From contig JBEKUX010000058.1 of the NCBI GenBank assembly GCA_049514575.1, positions 1 to 18,650 of the forward strand: a DNA stretch of 18,650 nt. Reading direction: 5' to 3'. The notes beneath the pieces were generated by a model. The model had not been told where the DNA came from, ran no database searches, and saw only the letters and a list, made by a program, of their open reading frames with translations. Position 1 is the first letter of the stretch, and each line of letters begins with the position of its first letter. Below are positions 1 through 7,331 of this stretch, one piece after another. Source of the stretch: BOG-1184 sp049514575 (GTDB lineage Bacteria; Fibrobacterota; Chitinivibrionia; Chitinivibrionales; Chitinispirillaceae). A program made the position numbers and the translations under genes.

Positions 1-159
1 TCCGCCGTTCGACAATACACAGGTGGCGCCGTCAGCGTCCGTGGTATAGGTATTGACCGTCTGAGCGCTGCCCGGTGAAAATTGCGCAGCGCCAAAACCT
101 GCGATACAACCCGCGAGGGTCACCCTTAATGCCGACTTTTTAAACCGTTTAAAAGACAT
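1..159 (-). CDS. Exported protein of unknown function, N-terminal part only
   Basis: An open frame runs on the minus strand from an ATG at 159-157 to the left edge without a stop, giving 53 residues. It begins MSFKRFKKSALRVTLAGC, a basic n-region followed by a short hydrophobic stretch and small residues (cleavage plausibly after the Ser-Ala near residues 31-32), so it is a signal peptide. The visible mature part is Thr/Asp/Gly-rich (QTVNTYTTDADGATC), as seen at the start of many secreted beta-rich proteins. A purine-rich GGGGAAGG sits just upstream of the ATG as ribosome binding site. The start, signal peptide and RBS support a real gene. The function cannot be read from what is present. Confidence 0.7.
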   Translation of the reverse strand, partial: MSFKRFKKSALRVTLAGCIAGFGAAQFSPGSAQTVNTYTTDADGATCVLSNGG

Positions 160-177
160 AAGCCTTCCCCTTGAACG

Positions 178-365
178 TTTAATCTCTTTGGGTCAAATTT
201 CCCGCCGCTTGCTGCGGCTTTCGCCTCACCCCTTCCTTCCCCCTCCGGAGCAGTTTCTGCTCCTGCGGAGGATGGGTCGTCTTTCCCCTCTCCACTTGTG
301 GAGAGGGGAAAAAGAGGAGAGGCGTTTTTCAGATACCCCGAAGCTCTGCTTCGGGGTAGTTCATT
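178..365. repeat. Composite dispersed repeat: outer family A with an inserted palindromic element
   Basis: The left end reads TTTAATCTCTTTGGGTCAAA and the right end is the hairpin CCCCGAAGC-TCT-GCTTCGGGG followed by TAGTTCAT. The same ends occur joined at 551-600 and again split at 6158-6290. Between them lies an insert running from CGCCTC (about 222) to GAGGCG (about 323) that contains a GAGCAG/CTGCTC stem and a perfect 11-bp stem with a 2-nt loop at 285-308 (CCCCTCTCCAC / GTGGAGAGGGG). It carries no plausible gene. Confidence 0.7.
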
Positions 366-694
366 TATAATTATACAATATTATATTTGGTTTTACTCGC
401 CTATAGTTATAATATAAAGTGAGCTTCCCTGAAAAGGAAATATATTTATTGCAACGAATATATTGGCCGATATTTTAATTAATTATATAACCCACGTATA
501 TCCTGCGATAAGCCTTTCTGTCATCACAAGGCAATAGTTTCGTCCTCGGTTTTAATCTCTTGGGTTTAATTCCTCGAAGCTCTGCTTCGGGGTAGTTCAC
601 TGAAAATTAAAGGGCCGCGCGGACAAAAAAAGTGAAAAAGTTTTAAATTCAAACGTACGGCAACTGCTTTTACCTGTTTTTTTTGCAGATATTT
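366..694. other. AT-rich spacer without a gene
   Basis: This stretch separates the divergent gene starting at 159 from the gene at 773. It is strongly AT-rich between 366 and 540, with several TATAAT/TATATT-like strings on both strands, so a minus-strand promoter for the gene at 159 could lie here, but no single one stands out. It contains one compact copy of repeat A (551-600, listed separately). No coding frame here looks real. Confidence 0.5.
551..600. repeat. Compact copy of dispersed repeat A
   Basis: This is the undisrupted form of the repeat: TTTAATCTCTTGGGTTTAAT, then the hairpin TCGAAGC-TCT-GCTTCGG, then GGTAGTTCAC. It matches the split ends of the copies at 178-365 and 6158-6290 and the degenerate copy at 16700. 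The hairpin plus a conserved flank resembles REP-type elements. Confidence 0.7.
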
Positions 695-723
695 TTGACA
701 AACCGCATTTTTGTTGGTATATT
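695..723 (+). promoter_or_regulatory. Sigma70-type promoter for the 14-unit repeat protein
   Basis: TTGACA at 695-700 is separated by exactly 17 nt from TATATT at 718-723. This is a perfect -35 with a near-consensus -10. Transcription would start near 730, leaving a leader of about 43 nt before the ATG at 773. It is the best promoter match in the window. Confidence 0.65.
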
Positions 724-772
724 ATACATAGGTAATAACTTCCGGTAGTTGTCTTTTCACCGGGCGGTCCAC

Positions 773-3700
773 ATGATCCGCAATGTGATATTACGTTTAT
801 TCTACTTTCCCTGCATAGCATTTATCGGATTGTCCCAAGCAGCGACCACCCAGTCAATCCCATGGAACCAGCTCGGGGCCGAAGCCGCAAAGCAGTGTGG
901 CGGTAAGGGACTTGCCGTAACTGAAATGTGGAACGGGTACCGGCTCGAATGCCGGATGCAAGCGCTGCAGGCGGAAGTGACCATGAACGACGCAAAGATA
1001 ATTTCCACGTCAAAAAGTAAAGGCGGCGGGTCATTTTCTATAAGAGCTTCCCGGCTTGGCCGTACGACGTCGATGCAGGAACTCCCGGTAGTCGCGGATT
1101 GGATAACCATGAAGGATAAAGTGGTAAAAACTGGCCGCTCCAACATAATAGAAGAATACACGACAATGGGCGACGGAATACGTCAGGATTTCGTGATTAA
1201 CAATAAACCTGAAGGACAGGGAAAAGTTTTATTGGATATTGCTATTGAAGGGGCTGATGTAACGATAATGAACAAACTGGGCGAAGTCGAAGTCCACCTC
1301 TCTTCTGGAAGGGCACTTTTGTACCATGATTTGAAAGTAACCGGCGCCGATGAACATGAACTTGCTTCGAGCTTTATAAAATCAGAAAACAATGTAATCA
1401 CTATTGCGGTTGACGATAAAAACGCATCGTATCCTGTGCGGATTGACCCCACGATTTCTGACTCAAACTGGGTAGGAATTGGAGGACAGTTACCGGGTGT
1501 AGATTTTTACGGGATCGTTAATGCTCTCGTATTTGACAGCTCAGGAAATCTTTACGTAGGTGGGGGGTTTACCATTGCAGGTAGTACAGAAGCGAACAGT
1601 ATCGCCAAATGGAACGGCAGCACATGGAGCACTCTCGGCAGTGGAATTAGTGGCACTGTCTATGCCCTTGCGTTTGACAGACTTGGCAGCCTTTACGCAG
1701 GCGGGCAGTTCGACAGTGCAGGCGGAATAGTTGCAAACAATATAGCCAAATGGAATGGCAACGCGTGGAGCGCTCTCGGCAGCGGAACGAATGGCCAAAT
1801 CAAGGCCCTTGCGGTTGACAATTCCGGCAACATTTATGCCGGCGGGTGGTTCGACACGGCAGGAGGAGTGGTTGCAAATAATATAGCCAAATGGAATGGT
1901 AGCGTCTGGAGCACGCTTGGATTGGGAATGGAAGGTAATATCTATAATGATGGCTCTGTCGATGCCCTTGCTATTGACAAATCAGGAAATCTTTACGTAG
2001 GTGGGCAGTTTACCACTGCGGGAGGCGCGGGAGCGATGTTTATTGCCAAATGGGACGGCAACTCCTGGAGCTCTATAGATGGGGGAATGCGCGGGTATGG
2101 TGGCTTTAATATTGGCTATGTCCTTGCCCTTACTATTGACAGTTCCGGGGACCTTTACGCAGGTGGCCTTTTTACCTATGCGGGAAGTGTTATCGCAAAC
2201 AACATTGCCAGATGGAACGGCAGCACATGGAGCGCTCTCGGGAGCGGAATGGGTAAAATACCCGGTAATAGCCCTGTAAATTCCCTTGCGTTTGACAGTT
2301 CTGGAAACCTTTACGCAGGCGGGCAGTTCGACAGTGCGGGCGGTGTCGCCACGAACAGCATCGCTAAATGGAACGGCAGCTTCTGGAGCACTCTCGGGAG
2401 TGGAATGAGAGGAAATAAGGACAATCTTCCGCATATCAACACCCTTGCGATTGACGGTTCGGAAAATCTTTACTCGGGTGGGTGGTTTACCGGTGCTGGC
2501 AGTGTAGTCGCAACCAACATCGCCAAATGGAACGGCAGCGTCTGGAACGCATTCGGAAGCGGAACGAATGGTTGGGTCAGTTCCCTTGCGGTTGACAGAT
2601 CAGGCCATGGCCTTTACGCAGGCGGGCAGTTTACCACTGTAGGTGGTGTGGTCGCGAATTATATCGCTAAATGGAGTGGTAGTACATGGAGCGCTCTCGG
2701 GAGCGGATTAGGTATAAGTGGTAGTAGCGTTAACATGGTCAATGATAATACTTTTGCGTTTGACAGTTCTGGTAACCTCTACACAGGTGGGATATTTGAC
2801 ACAGCGGGCGGTGTCGCCATGAACAATATCGCCAAATGGAATGGCAGCTCCTGGAGCGCTCTCGGTAGCGGAATTAGTGGTACTGTCTCTGCCCTTGCGT
2901 TTGACAGTTCTGGAAACCTTTACGCTGGCGGGATATTTGACACAGAGGGCGGTGTCGCCACGAATAGCATCGCTAGATGGAACGGCAGCGCCTGGAGCGC
3001 TCTCGGTAGCGGAATGGGTGGAACATTACCATATGTCAACTCTCTCGCATCTGACAGATCAGGCCATGGCCTTTACGCAGGCGGGCGTTTTACCACTGCG
3101 GGTGGCACAGCAGCGAACCTTATCGCTAAATGGAACGGCAGTACATGGAGCGCTCTTGGAAGCGGAATACGTGGGTTTGACGCCAATACCTGTATCAATG
3201 CTCTTACTTTTGACGGTTCCGGCAACCTTTACGCTGGCGGGTATTTTGACACTGCGGGTAGTATAGCCGCAAACAATATAGCCAAATGGAATGGCAGTAC
3301 ATGGAGCGCTCTTGGTAGCGGAACGAATGGCAGTATCACTTCCCTTGCGGTTGACAATTCTGGCAACCTTTACGCAGGTGGGAGTTTCACTAGTGCAGGC
3401 GGTTTGACTGCGAACAATATCGCCAAATGGGACGGCAATTCGTGGAGTGCTCTTGGCAGCGGAACGAATGAGCTCGTCAATGCTCTCGCATTTCAAGATT
3501 CAGGAAATCTTTACGCAGGAGGGATTTTCACCACTGCAGGAGGAAAAGCTTCTGCCTATTCTGCAATGTGCAGGCTCCCCGGTACGGCCGTGATACCGCG
3601 CAAGGGCGGCAATGTATCGCAGCCTTTCCTGACCTACGATGCCCATGCTGGGCTCATGCGTTTTCAACTGAAATCGCAGACGCAAATAACGTATCGAATT

Positions 3701-3874
3701 TACTCACTTTTAGGACGACAGGTGTTCCAGGCATCCGAAACCATGGGAGCCGGGGAACATTCGATGCGAATAAATACGCTTCTAAATACGCGCCCTGCGG
3801 CACGAGGTACGTATATCGTGAATTTCAAGGCGGGAGACGAATCGATACGGTTCCGGTTGGTTGTTGATAAATAA
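773..3874 (+). CDS. Secreted tandem-repeat (probable double beta-propeller) protein with C-terminal sorting-like domain
   Basis: The product has 1033 residues if the ATG at 773 is used. An in-frame TTG at 749 would add eight residues, but the ATG opens directly onto a typical signal peptide (MIRNVILRLFYFPCIAFIGL, cleavage near SQA at 21-23). Residues about 30-230 form a beta-rich N-terminal domain ending in YPVRIDPT (220-227), a sequence often found just before repeat domains in secreted proteins. Residues about 233-940 hold 14 units of 45-55 residues built on 'IAKWNGSxWSxLGSG ... LAxDxSGNLYAGGxFxTAGG'. The last 80 residues (954-1033), with RIYSLLGRQV and RGTYIVNF, resemble a Por/T9SS type A sorting or FlgD-like domain. 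The likely role is a cell-surface or secreted binding or structural protein. No catalytic residues were recognised and the ligand is unknown. Confidence 0.9.
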   Translation: MIRNVILRLFYFPCIAFIGLSQAATTQSIPWNQLGAEAAKQCGGKGLAVTEMWNGYRLECRMQALQAEVTMNDAKIISTSKSKGGGSFSIRASRLGRTTSMQELPVVADWITMKDKVVKTGRSNIIEEYTTMGDGIRQDFVINNKPEGQGKVLLDIAIEGADVTIMNKLGEVEVHLSSGRALLYHDLKVTGADEHELASSFIKSENNVITIAVDDKNASYPVRIDPTISDSNWVGIGGQLPGVDFYGIVNALVFDSSGNLYVGGGFTIAGSTEANSIAKWNGSTWSTLGSGISGTVYALAFDRLGSLYAGGQFDSAGGIVANNIAKWNGNAWSALGSGTNGQIKALAVDNSGNIYAGGWFDTAGGVVANNIAKWNGSVWSTLGLGMEGNIYNDGSVDALAIDKSGNLYVGGQFTTAGGAGAMFIAKWDGNSWSSIDGGMRGYGGFNIGYVLALTIDSSGDLYAGGLFTYAGSVIANNIARWNGSTWSALGSGMGKIPGNSPVNSLAFDSSGNLYAGGQFDSAGGVATNSIAKWNGSFWSTLGSGMRGNKDNLPHINTLAIDGSENLYSGGWFTGAGSVVATNIAKWNGSVWNAFGSGTNGWVSSLAVDRSGHGLYAGGQFTTVGGVVANYIAKWSGSTWSALGSGLGISGSSVNMVNDNTFAFDSSGNLYTGGIFDTAGGVAMNNIAKWNGSSWSALGSGISGTVSALAFDSSGNLYAGGIFDTEGGVATNSIARWNGSAWSALGSGMGGTLPYVNSLASDRSGHGLYAGGRFTTAGGTAANLIAKWNGSTWSALGSGIRGFDANTCINALTFDGSGNLYAGGYFDTAGSIAANNIAKWNGSTWSALGSGTNGSITSLAVDNSGNLYAGGSFTSAGGLTANNIAKWDGNSWSALGSGTNELVNALAFQDSGNLYAGGIFTTAGGKASAYSAMCRLPGTAVIPRKGGNVSQPFLTYDAHAGLMRFQLKSQTQITYRIYSLLGRQVFQASETMGAGEHSMRINTLLNTRPAARGTYIVNFKAGDESIRFRLVVDK
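1469..3552 (+). repeat. 14 tandem coding repeats of about 45-55 codons
   Basis: Fourteen copies of an LYAGG-type core (variants LYVGG, LYTGG, LYSGG, IYAGG) can be counted, each normally preceded by IAKWNGS-WS-LGSG. The first unit is WVGIGG-type and slightly divergent. Unit length varies through insertions after LGSG (for example GYGGFNIGY). At the DNA level 'AAATGGAACGGCAG' and 'CTTTACGCAGGCGGG' recur almost unchanged, so recombination between units is possible. Confidence 0.85.
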
Positions 3875-3905
3875 ATATCTGGTTATATCGGGTAACGTGG
3901 GGCTG

Positions 3906-4370
3906 ATGCCTATTGCTATAAAAAAAATCCTGTTCGTTGCAGCGGCTTTGTCCGCCTGCTGTACGTTGATTAACGGCCAGAATGTCCCGGCAGTAAACGA
4001 AGCCACTACCACAATTTCAGAGAAAAACGCCGGCGCATCCGATTCGATCATCGCCAGTGCATTTTCAAACCACGAAAGTAATCTGCAGGTATACGGCCAG
4101 GGTGTCGTTACCAGGGTATTGCCGGACGACAACATCGGCAGCAGGCACCAGAGGTTCATACTGAAACTTGCTTCCGGTCAAACGCTTCTGATTGCGCATA
4201 ACATCGATTTCGCCCCGAGAATCAGCGCTCTTCGAAAAGGCGATACTGTTCAGTTTTACGGCGAATACGAATGGAGCCTGAAGGGAGGCGTTATACATTG
4301 GACGCACCGTGACCCGAAAGGCGTTCACGCGGCCGGTTGGCTGGAACTCAAAGGGAAAAAGTATCAATGA
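3906..4370 (+). CDS. DUF3465-family exported protein, possibly a lipoprotein
   Basis: The product has 154 residues from the ATG at 3906. A longer TTG start at 3861 overlaps the upstream stop and puts a poor leader before the signal sequence, so I reject it. The N-terminus MPIAIKKILFVAAALSACC is a signal peptide, and LSAC fits a lipobox with Cys18 as acylation site. The C-terminal two thirds, with GQGVVTRVLPDDN, GSRHQRFILKLASGQTLLIA, HNIDFAPRI, FYGEYEW and GVIHWTHRDP, match the conserved core of the DUF3465 family as I remember it. These are small secreted proteins of unknown function with an OB-like, beta-rich pattern. It lies only 31 nt after the repeat protein and may be read from the same transcript. 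Confidence 0.85.
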   Translation: MPIAIKKILFVAAALSACCTLINGQNVPAVNEATTTISEKNAGASDSIIASAFSNHESNLQVYGQGVVTRVLPDDNIGSRHQRFILKLASGQTLLIAHNIDFAPRISALRKGDTVQFYGEYEWSLKGGVIHWTHRDPKGVHAAGWLELKGKKYQ

Positions 4371-4521
4371 CTATCTTTATGCCGCAATCCTCGCAGTCGG
4401 GACCAACATGCCGCTCAGCGGATTCATCGTCAAAAGCGACAGCTATTTCATGATGGGGGACAACCGCGGCGACATTTTGAACTGGATACGGCGGGAACGG
4501 ATCGGAATGCCTGTCTCCTGA
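4309..4521 (+). pseudogene. Relic of signal peptidase I (C-terminal catalytic-domain box only)
   Basis: In this frame 4420-4470 reads GFIVKSDSYFMMGDNRGD, which matches the conserved C-terminal box of type I signal peptidases (family pattern yFvmGDNRxxSxDSRxWG). After GDNR the frame continues LNWIRRERIGMPVS, where the family has (D/N)SRYWG; a small deletion would explain the loss. The boxes with the catalytic Ser and Lys and the membrane segment are absent, and the start of the frame overlaps the DUF3465 gene. I read it as a decayed fragment, not a working enzyme. The stretch before GFIV shows no family resemblance. Confidence 0.5.
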
Positions 4522-4605
4522 ATGCAGGGATATGTCCTGCCCCGTGGATAAAAGTATTTTTGATCACGAGCCGCTCCAGGTAAACAAACAATCCCGGACG
4601 AATAA

Positions 4606-5340
4606 ATGTATCCTGTTCTATTAAGCATAGTCGCCTTCATATCCACCCTTGGCGGCGGCCTCTTTGTGGCCCGGTTCAGGAACCGGTTCGGCATTATCAC
4701 GGCGTTTGCGGCCGGGGTCCTGATCGCCGTGCCCTTGTTCGACCTGCTGCCTGAAAGCGAGCAATTGGCGTCGGCGATACGGATGCCTTTCCATAATATC
4801 ATGTATGCGGTCGCCGTAGGTTTTATTTTCCTTCTGATCCTGGAGCGCTATTTTTCCGTTCACCACGTCTGTGAGGCCGGTGTCTGCAGAAATGTCCGTC
4901 ATCCCAAAGGGGGCTTCTTCGGCGCTTCCGAGCTTTCGGCACACAGCTTCATGGACGGTTTTGCCATAGGAGTTGGTTTCAACATTGATGCCCATGTGGG
5001 AATGATCGTGGCCGCAGCAGTCATCCTGCATGATTTTTCCGACGGCGTGAACACCGTGACCGTCATGCTCCATTCAGGAAACAGTTTGAAGAACTCCCTC
5101 CGCATGCTGTACGTGGACGCGCTGACCCCGGTCCTCGGAGCGGTAATTTCACAGGCGGTCAAAATGCCCGAACACTACCTTGTCCTGCTTCTGTCTTTTT
5201 TTGCCGGAGGATTTCTTTACATCGGGGCCAGCGACCTTCTTCCTGAAGCGCACGATAAAAACCCGCCGTTACAGGCCATTCTGGCATGCCTTGGCGGGTT
5301 TTTGCTCATTTTTATCCTTACGCGGTTTTTGAAGGTGTAG
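4606..5340 (+). CDS. ZIP-family divalent metal transporter
   Basis: The product has 244 residues and is mostly hydrophobic, with about seven to eight membrane segments, the family's usual size. The two metal-site signatures are intact: HSFMDG at 113-118 in the fourth segment (His113, Asp117) and HDFSDG at 142-147 in the fifth (His142, Asp146). Further family features are the first-segment STLGGGL, FAAGVLIAVPLFDLLPES after it, and a loop with HHVCEAGVC (about 86-94) that offers extra His/Cys ligands. ZIP proteins move zinc, iron or manganese into the cytoplasm, and the metal cannot be told from sequence. The ribosome binding site before ATG 4606 is weak. The next gene, 82 nt downstream, encodes an exported His-rich protein and may be functionally linked. 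Confidence 0.9.
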   Translation: MYPVLLSIVAFISTLGGGLFVARFRNRFGIITAFAAGVLIAVPLFDLLPESEQLASAIRMPFHNIMYAVAVGFIFLLILERYFSVHHVCEAGVCRNVRHPKGGFFGASELSAHSFMDGFAIGVGFNIDAHVGMIVAAAVILHDFSDGVNTVTVMLHSGNSLKNSLRMLYVDALTPVLGAVISQAVKMPEHYLVLLLSFFAGGFLYIGASDLLPEAHDKNPPLQAILACLGGFLLIFILTRFLKV

Positions 5341-5421
5341 AGCGTTTTGTCCCGAATGAAGCGTCTTATTATCAGGAAGGCGGGGAACAGATATTTTTCC
5401 ATTCATCGAAAGGGAGGTTTT

Positions 5422-6108
5422 ATGCGCAGGTTGATCGTAGCAGGGGCAGTTGTTTTTGCGGTTTGTTCGTCAGGCAACGCACAGGTAGGTCTGTCGGTAA
5501 ACATAAACGTCAACAGGCCCGCTGAAGCGCCGGAGGGCTATGTCGCAACGTGCGATGACGACGACATGTTCCGCGAAGACCTGTTCGTCATCAACAATTC
5601 CTGTGTCGGGTTCTGGGTCGTTCTCCCGAATGGCGTTCATGTGCTGCACTGCCGGAACATGTGGTATGACCGGCAAACCCGCGACTGGTACTACGGGCCC
5701 TGGCATGAAGACCGTACGGTGTCTTTCGCCAGATACAGCCGCGGTCCGTATTACAATGTCCGGTTTCATGATTACATGCACCGGACCTATCCCCGGTATT
5801 ACGAAAGGCGTTTTCGTCCTGTGATTACGGAACGTGAAAAGCGGCATGAAAGGTTCGGGGACCGGGACAGAAATTACGACCGCGAGAGACACGTCGAGCA
5901 GGAAAAAAACATCGACCGCGAGAGACACGTCGAACAGGAAAAGAACTTCGAGCGCGAAAAGCATGTCGAACAGGAAAGAACCCCGCCGGTTGACTATGGC
6001 CGTGAAAAAAAAGATGACCGCGACAAAAACGTCGAGCGCGAGAAACACGACGACCAGGGACGAGGAGACAACCCGGGCGAACACGGCCACGACCATGGCC
6101 ATGAATAA
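5422..6108 (+). CDS. Exported protein with charged repeat and His-rich tail
   Basis: The product has 228 residues from ATG 5422, chosen because AGGGAGG lies just upstream and the N-terminus becomes a clean signal peptide (MRRLIVAGAVVFAVCSSGNA, cleavage near 20). A TTG at 5347 would extend it by 25 unlikely residues. Residues 39-95 look folded (GYVATCDDDDMF, NNSCVGFWVVLPNGV, DWYYGPW) and contain three Cys (44, 61, 77). Residues 137-211 are almost entirely charged, with three copies of an ERHVEQEKN-like unit (155-186), probably helical. The C-terminus ends GEHGHDHGHE. The CDDDD string, the Cys residues and the His tail suggest metal binding, which would suit the ZIP transporter just upstream. 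This is inference, as I recognise no family. Confidence 0.8.
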   Translation: MRRLIVAGAVVFAVCSSGNAQVGLSVNINVNRPAEAPEGYVATCDDDDMFREDLFVINNSCVGFWVVLPNGVHVLHCRNMWYDRQTRDWYYGPWHEDRTVSFARYSRGPYYNVRFHDYMHRTYPRYYERRFRPVITEREKRHERFGDRDRNYDRERHVEQEKNIDRERHVEQEKNFEREKHVEQERTPPVDYGREKKDDRDKNVEREKHDDQGRGDNPGEHGHDHGHE

Positions 6109-6127
6109 GAAGTATCCCGTATTCCCG

Positions 6128-6157
6128 CGTAGGGGCAATTCATAAATTGCCCCTACG
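6128..6157. repeat. REP-like palindrome, GTAGGGGCAATT type
   Basis: CGTAGGGGCAATT is followed after a 4-nt loop (CATA) by its exact reverse complement AATTGCCCCTACG. It begins 20 nt after the stop codon at 6108 and directly abuts the next repeat. It may also stabilise or end the transcript, although no T-run follows. Confidence 0.75.
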
Positions 6158-6290
6158 TTAATCTCTATGGGTAAATTCCCCGCCGCTTTAACTCACCTCT
6201 CCCTTCGGGTTTCCCCTCTCTTGCAAGAGAGGGGATCAAGGGGTGAGTTGCATAGTTAGATACCCAGTAGCTTGCTGCGGGTAGTTCATT
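6158..6290. repeat. Second split copy of repeat A with a different palindromic insert
   Basis: The left end TTAATCTCTATGGGTAAATT and right end GCTTGCTGCGGGTAGTTCAT match repeat A. The insert is bounded by AACTCACC (6190-6197) and GGTGAGTT (6242-6249) and contains the perfect palindrome CCCCTCTCTTG/CAAGAGAGGGG at 6213-6234. Repeats 6128-6290 fill most of the 317-nt gap before the next gene. The rest (6291-6425) holds no clear signal apart from TATAA-like strings. Confidence 0.7.
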
Positions 6291-6425
6291 TTCCCCACCG
6301 GCGCACCCGTTATAAACGATTCCTCTCCGGCAATTTTCGGATGAGCAAAAAAAACGCTGATTCTGCATTACTATAACGCCGCGCATAGTTGGAAACCCCG
6401 GCTCCGGTTGAGTATTTTCTTCCGT

Positions 6426-7133
6426 ATGAAAAGGATTGCAGCCGCAGTTATGGTTTTGGCAATGGGTATGGCGGTTTTTGCCCAGCAAAGCTACCAGGAC
6501 GCCGGTTCCGGATTTAAAAAAGGATTTCAAGAGATTACGGAATTGGGTTTTACGAAGGGAACCGGTGCGTATTATTTGAATTTTTTTAACGTGAATATTA
6601 TCGGCGATTACCGGTTTAATCCATATTTTTCCCTTGGCGTTGGCACAGGCTGCCGATACTATCTTACTTCCTCAAATGGAAAACAGGGACCTTCTTCTCA
6701 GTGGCTTCAAGCGAGTTCGGAAGATAGTCTGTCGCCATCAGTAGCAATACCGGTCTTTATAGATATAAGAACAAACTTTAGAAATGCCGCAACAACACCC
6801 TACTTTTCTTTACGTTTAGGTTATTCGATTGTGGTAACAAGAAATGATCCTATTGAATCTTCTTGGTATTATTCCGCAGGCCCAGAACTTGGTGAACCAT
6901 TAAAATGGGGTCTCTACAAGGGGGGATCTTTTTTAAACCCTTCTTTGGGCATTCGTTTCGCACTCTTCGGTAAATGTGTTTTTCATGCGGGTATCGGCTA
7001 TGAAATGCAGGGGATAACAGTTCATTTAAGAAAACTTGAGCAACAGTATCAATTCGTAGGATCTTACTGGGGTCATCGCTTGCTTGATATGACTTCCCAC
7101 AGCATCAGCTTTAATACGGGAATTTCCTTTTAA
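6426..7133 (+). CDS. Probable outer-membrane beta-barrel protein
   Basis: The product has 235 residues from the ATG at 6426; the upstream TTG at 6408 is less likely. The signal peptide is MKRIAAAVMVLAMGMAVFAQ, cleaved near residue 20. The mature part alternates polar and aromatic/hydrophobic residues in strand-length runs (YYLNFFNVNIIGDYRF, YFSLGVGTGCRYY, YFSLRLGYSIVV, CVFHAGIGYEM) and ends in an aromatic C-terminal strand, SISFNTGISF, with terminal Phe, the usual signal for BAM-mediated insertion. It is similar in style to small OmpA/OmpW-type 8-stranded barrels, but no specific family is evident. It is more AT-rich than the PPDK gene downstream. No good ribosome binding site is visible. It stands alone between repeats. 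Confidence 0.75.
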   Translation: MKRIAAAVMVLAMGMAVFAQQSYQDAGSGFKKGFQEITELGFTKGTGAYYLNFFNVNIIGDYRFNPYFSLGVGTGCRYYLTSSNGKQGPSSQWLQASSEDSLSPSVAIPVFIDIRTNFRNAATTPYFSLRLGYSIVVTRNDPIESSWYYSAGPELGEPLKWGLYKGGSFLNPSLGIRFALFGKCVFHAGIGYEMQGITVHLRKLEQQYQFVGSYWGHRLLDMTSHSISFNTGISF

Positions 7134-7145
7134 TTCCTGCCGAAA

Positions 7146-7166
7146 GGGCGACCCGCCGGGTCGCCC
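7146..7166. repeat. REP-like palindrome, GGGCGACCCG type
   Basis: GGGCGACCCG and CGGGTCGCCC form a perfect palindrome around a single central C. It lies 13 nt after the barrel gene stop, and the same family recurs at 13539-13567. It may serve as a transcript-end hairpin, but no T-run follows. Confidence 0.7.
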
Positions 7167-7216
7167 CTGCATTAATCCCCGAATCGTTCCAATATTGACA
7201 AATACCATCACCGCTA

Positions 7217-7246
7217 TTGCCTGCCGCCGTATTTCTGATGTATATT
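7217..7246 (+). promoter_or_regulatory. Possible promoter of ppdK
   Basis: TTGCCT (7217-7222) and TATATT (7241-7246) are separated by 18 nt, with a TG two bases before the -10. A perfect TTGACA at 7195-7200 lies further up but has no well-spaced -10. The predicted start near 7253 leaves a leader of about 80 nt. Confidence 0.35.
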
Positions 7247-7331
7247 ATCCGGCTTTTCAAAATGGCCGTACATGGTTAAACGGTTATTTACTAATAATAA
7301 TAAAGTTCATCTATTGCGGAGGTTAACGGTT

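Noticed and set aside
188..370. 60-codon frame at the left side
   Set aside because: It lies entirely within composite repeat A, with no RBS.
2841..3266. 141-codon alternative plus frame inside the repeat protein
   Set aside because: It is a frame-shifted reading of the tandem repeats, and the main frame is continuous from signal peptide to C-terminal domain.
5470..6138. 222-codon minus-strand frame opposite the His-tailed protein
   Set aside because: It arises from the charged repetitive codons of the plus-strand gene, and lacks a start context or recognisable domain.
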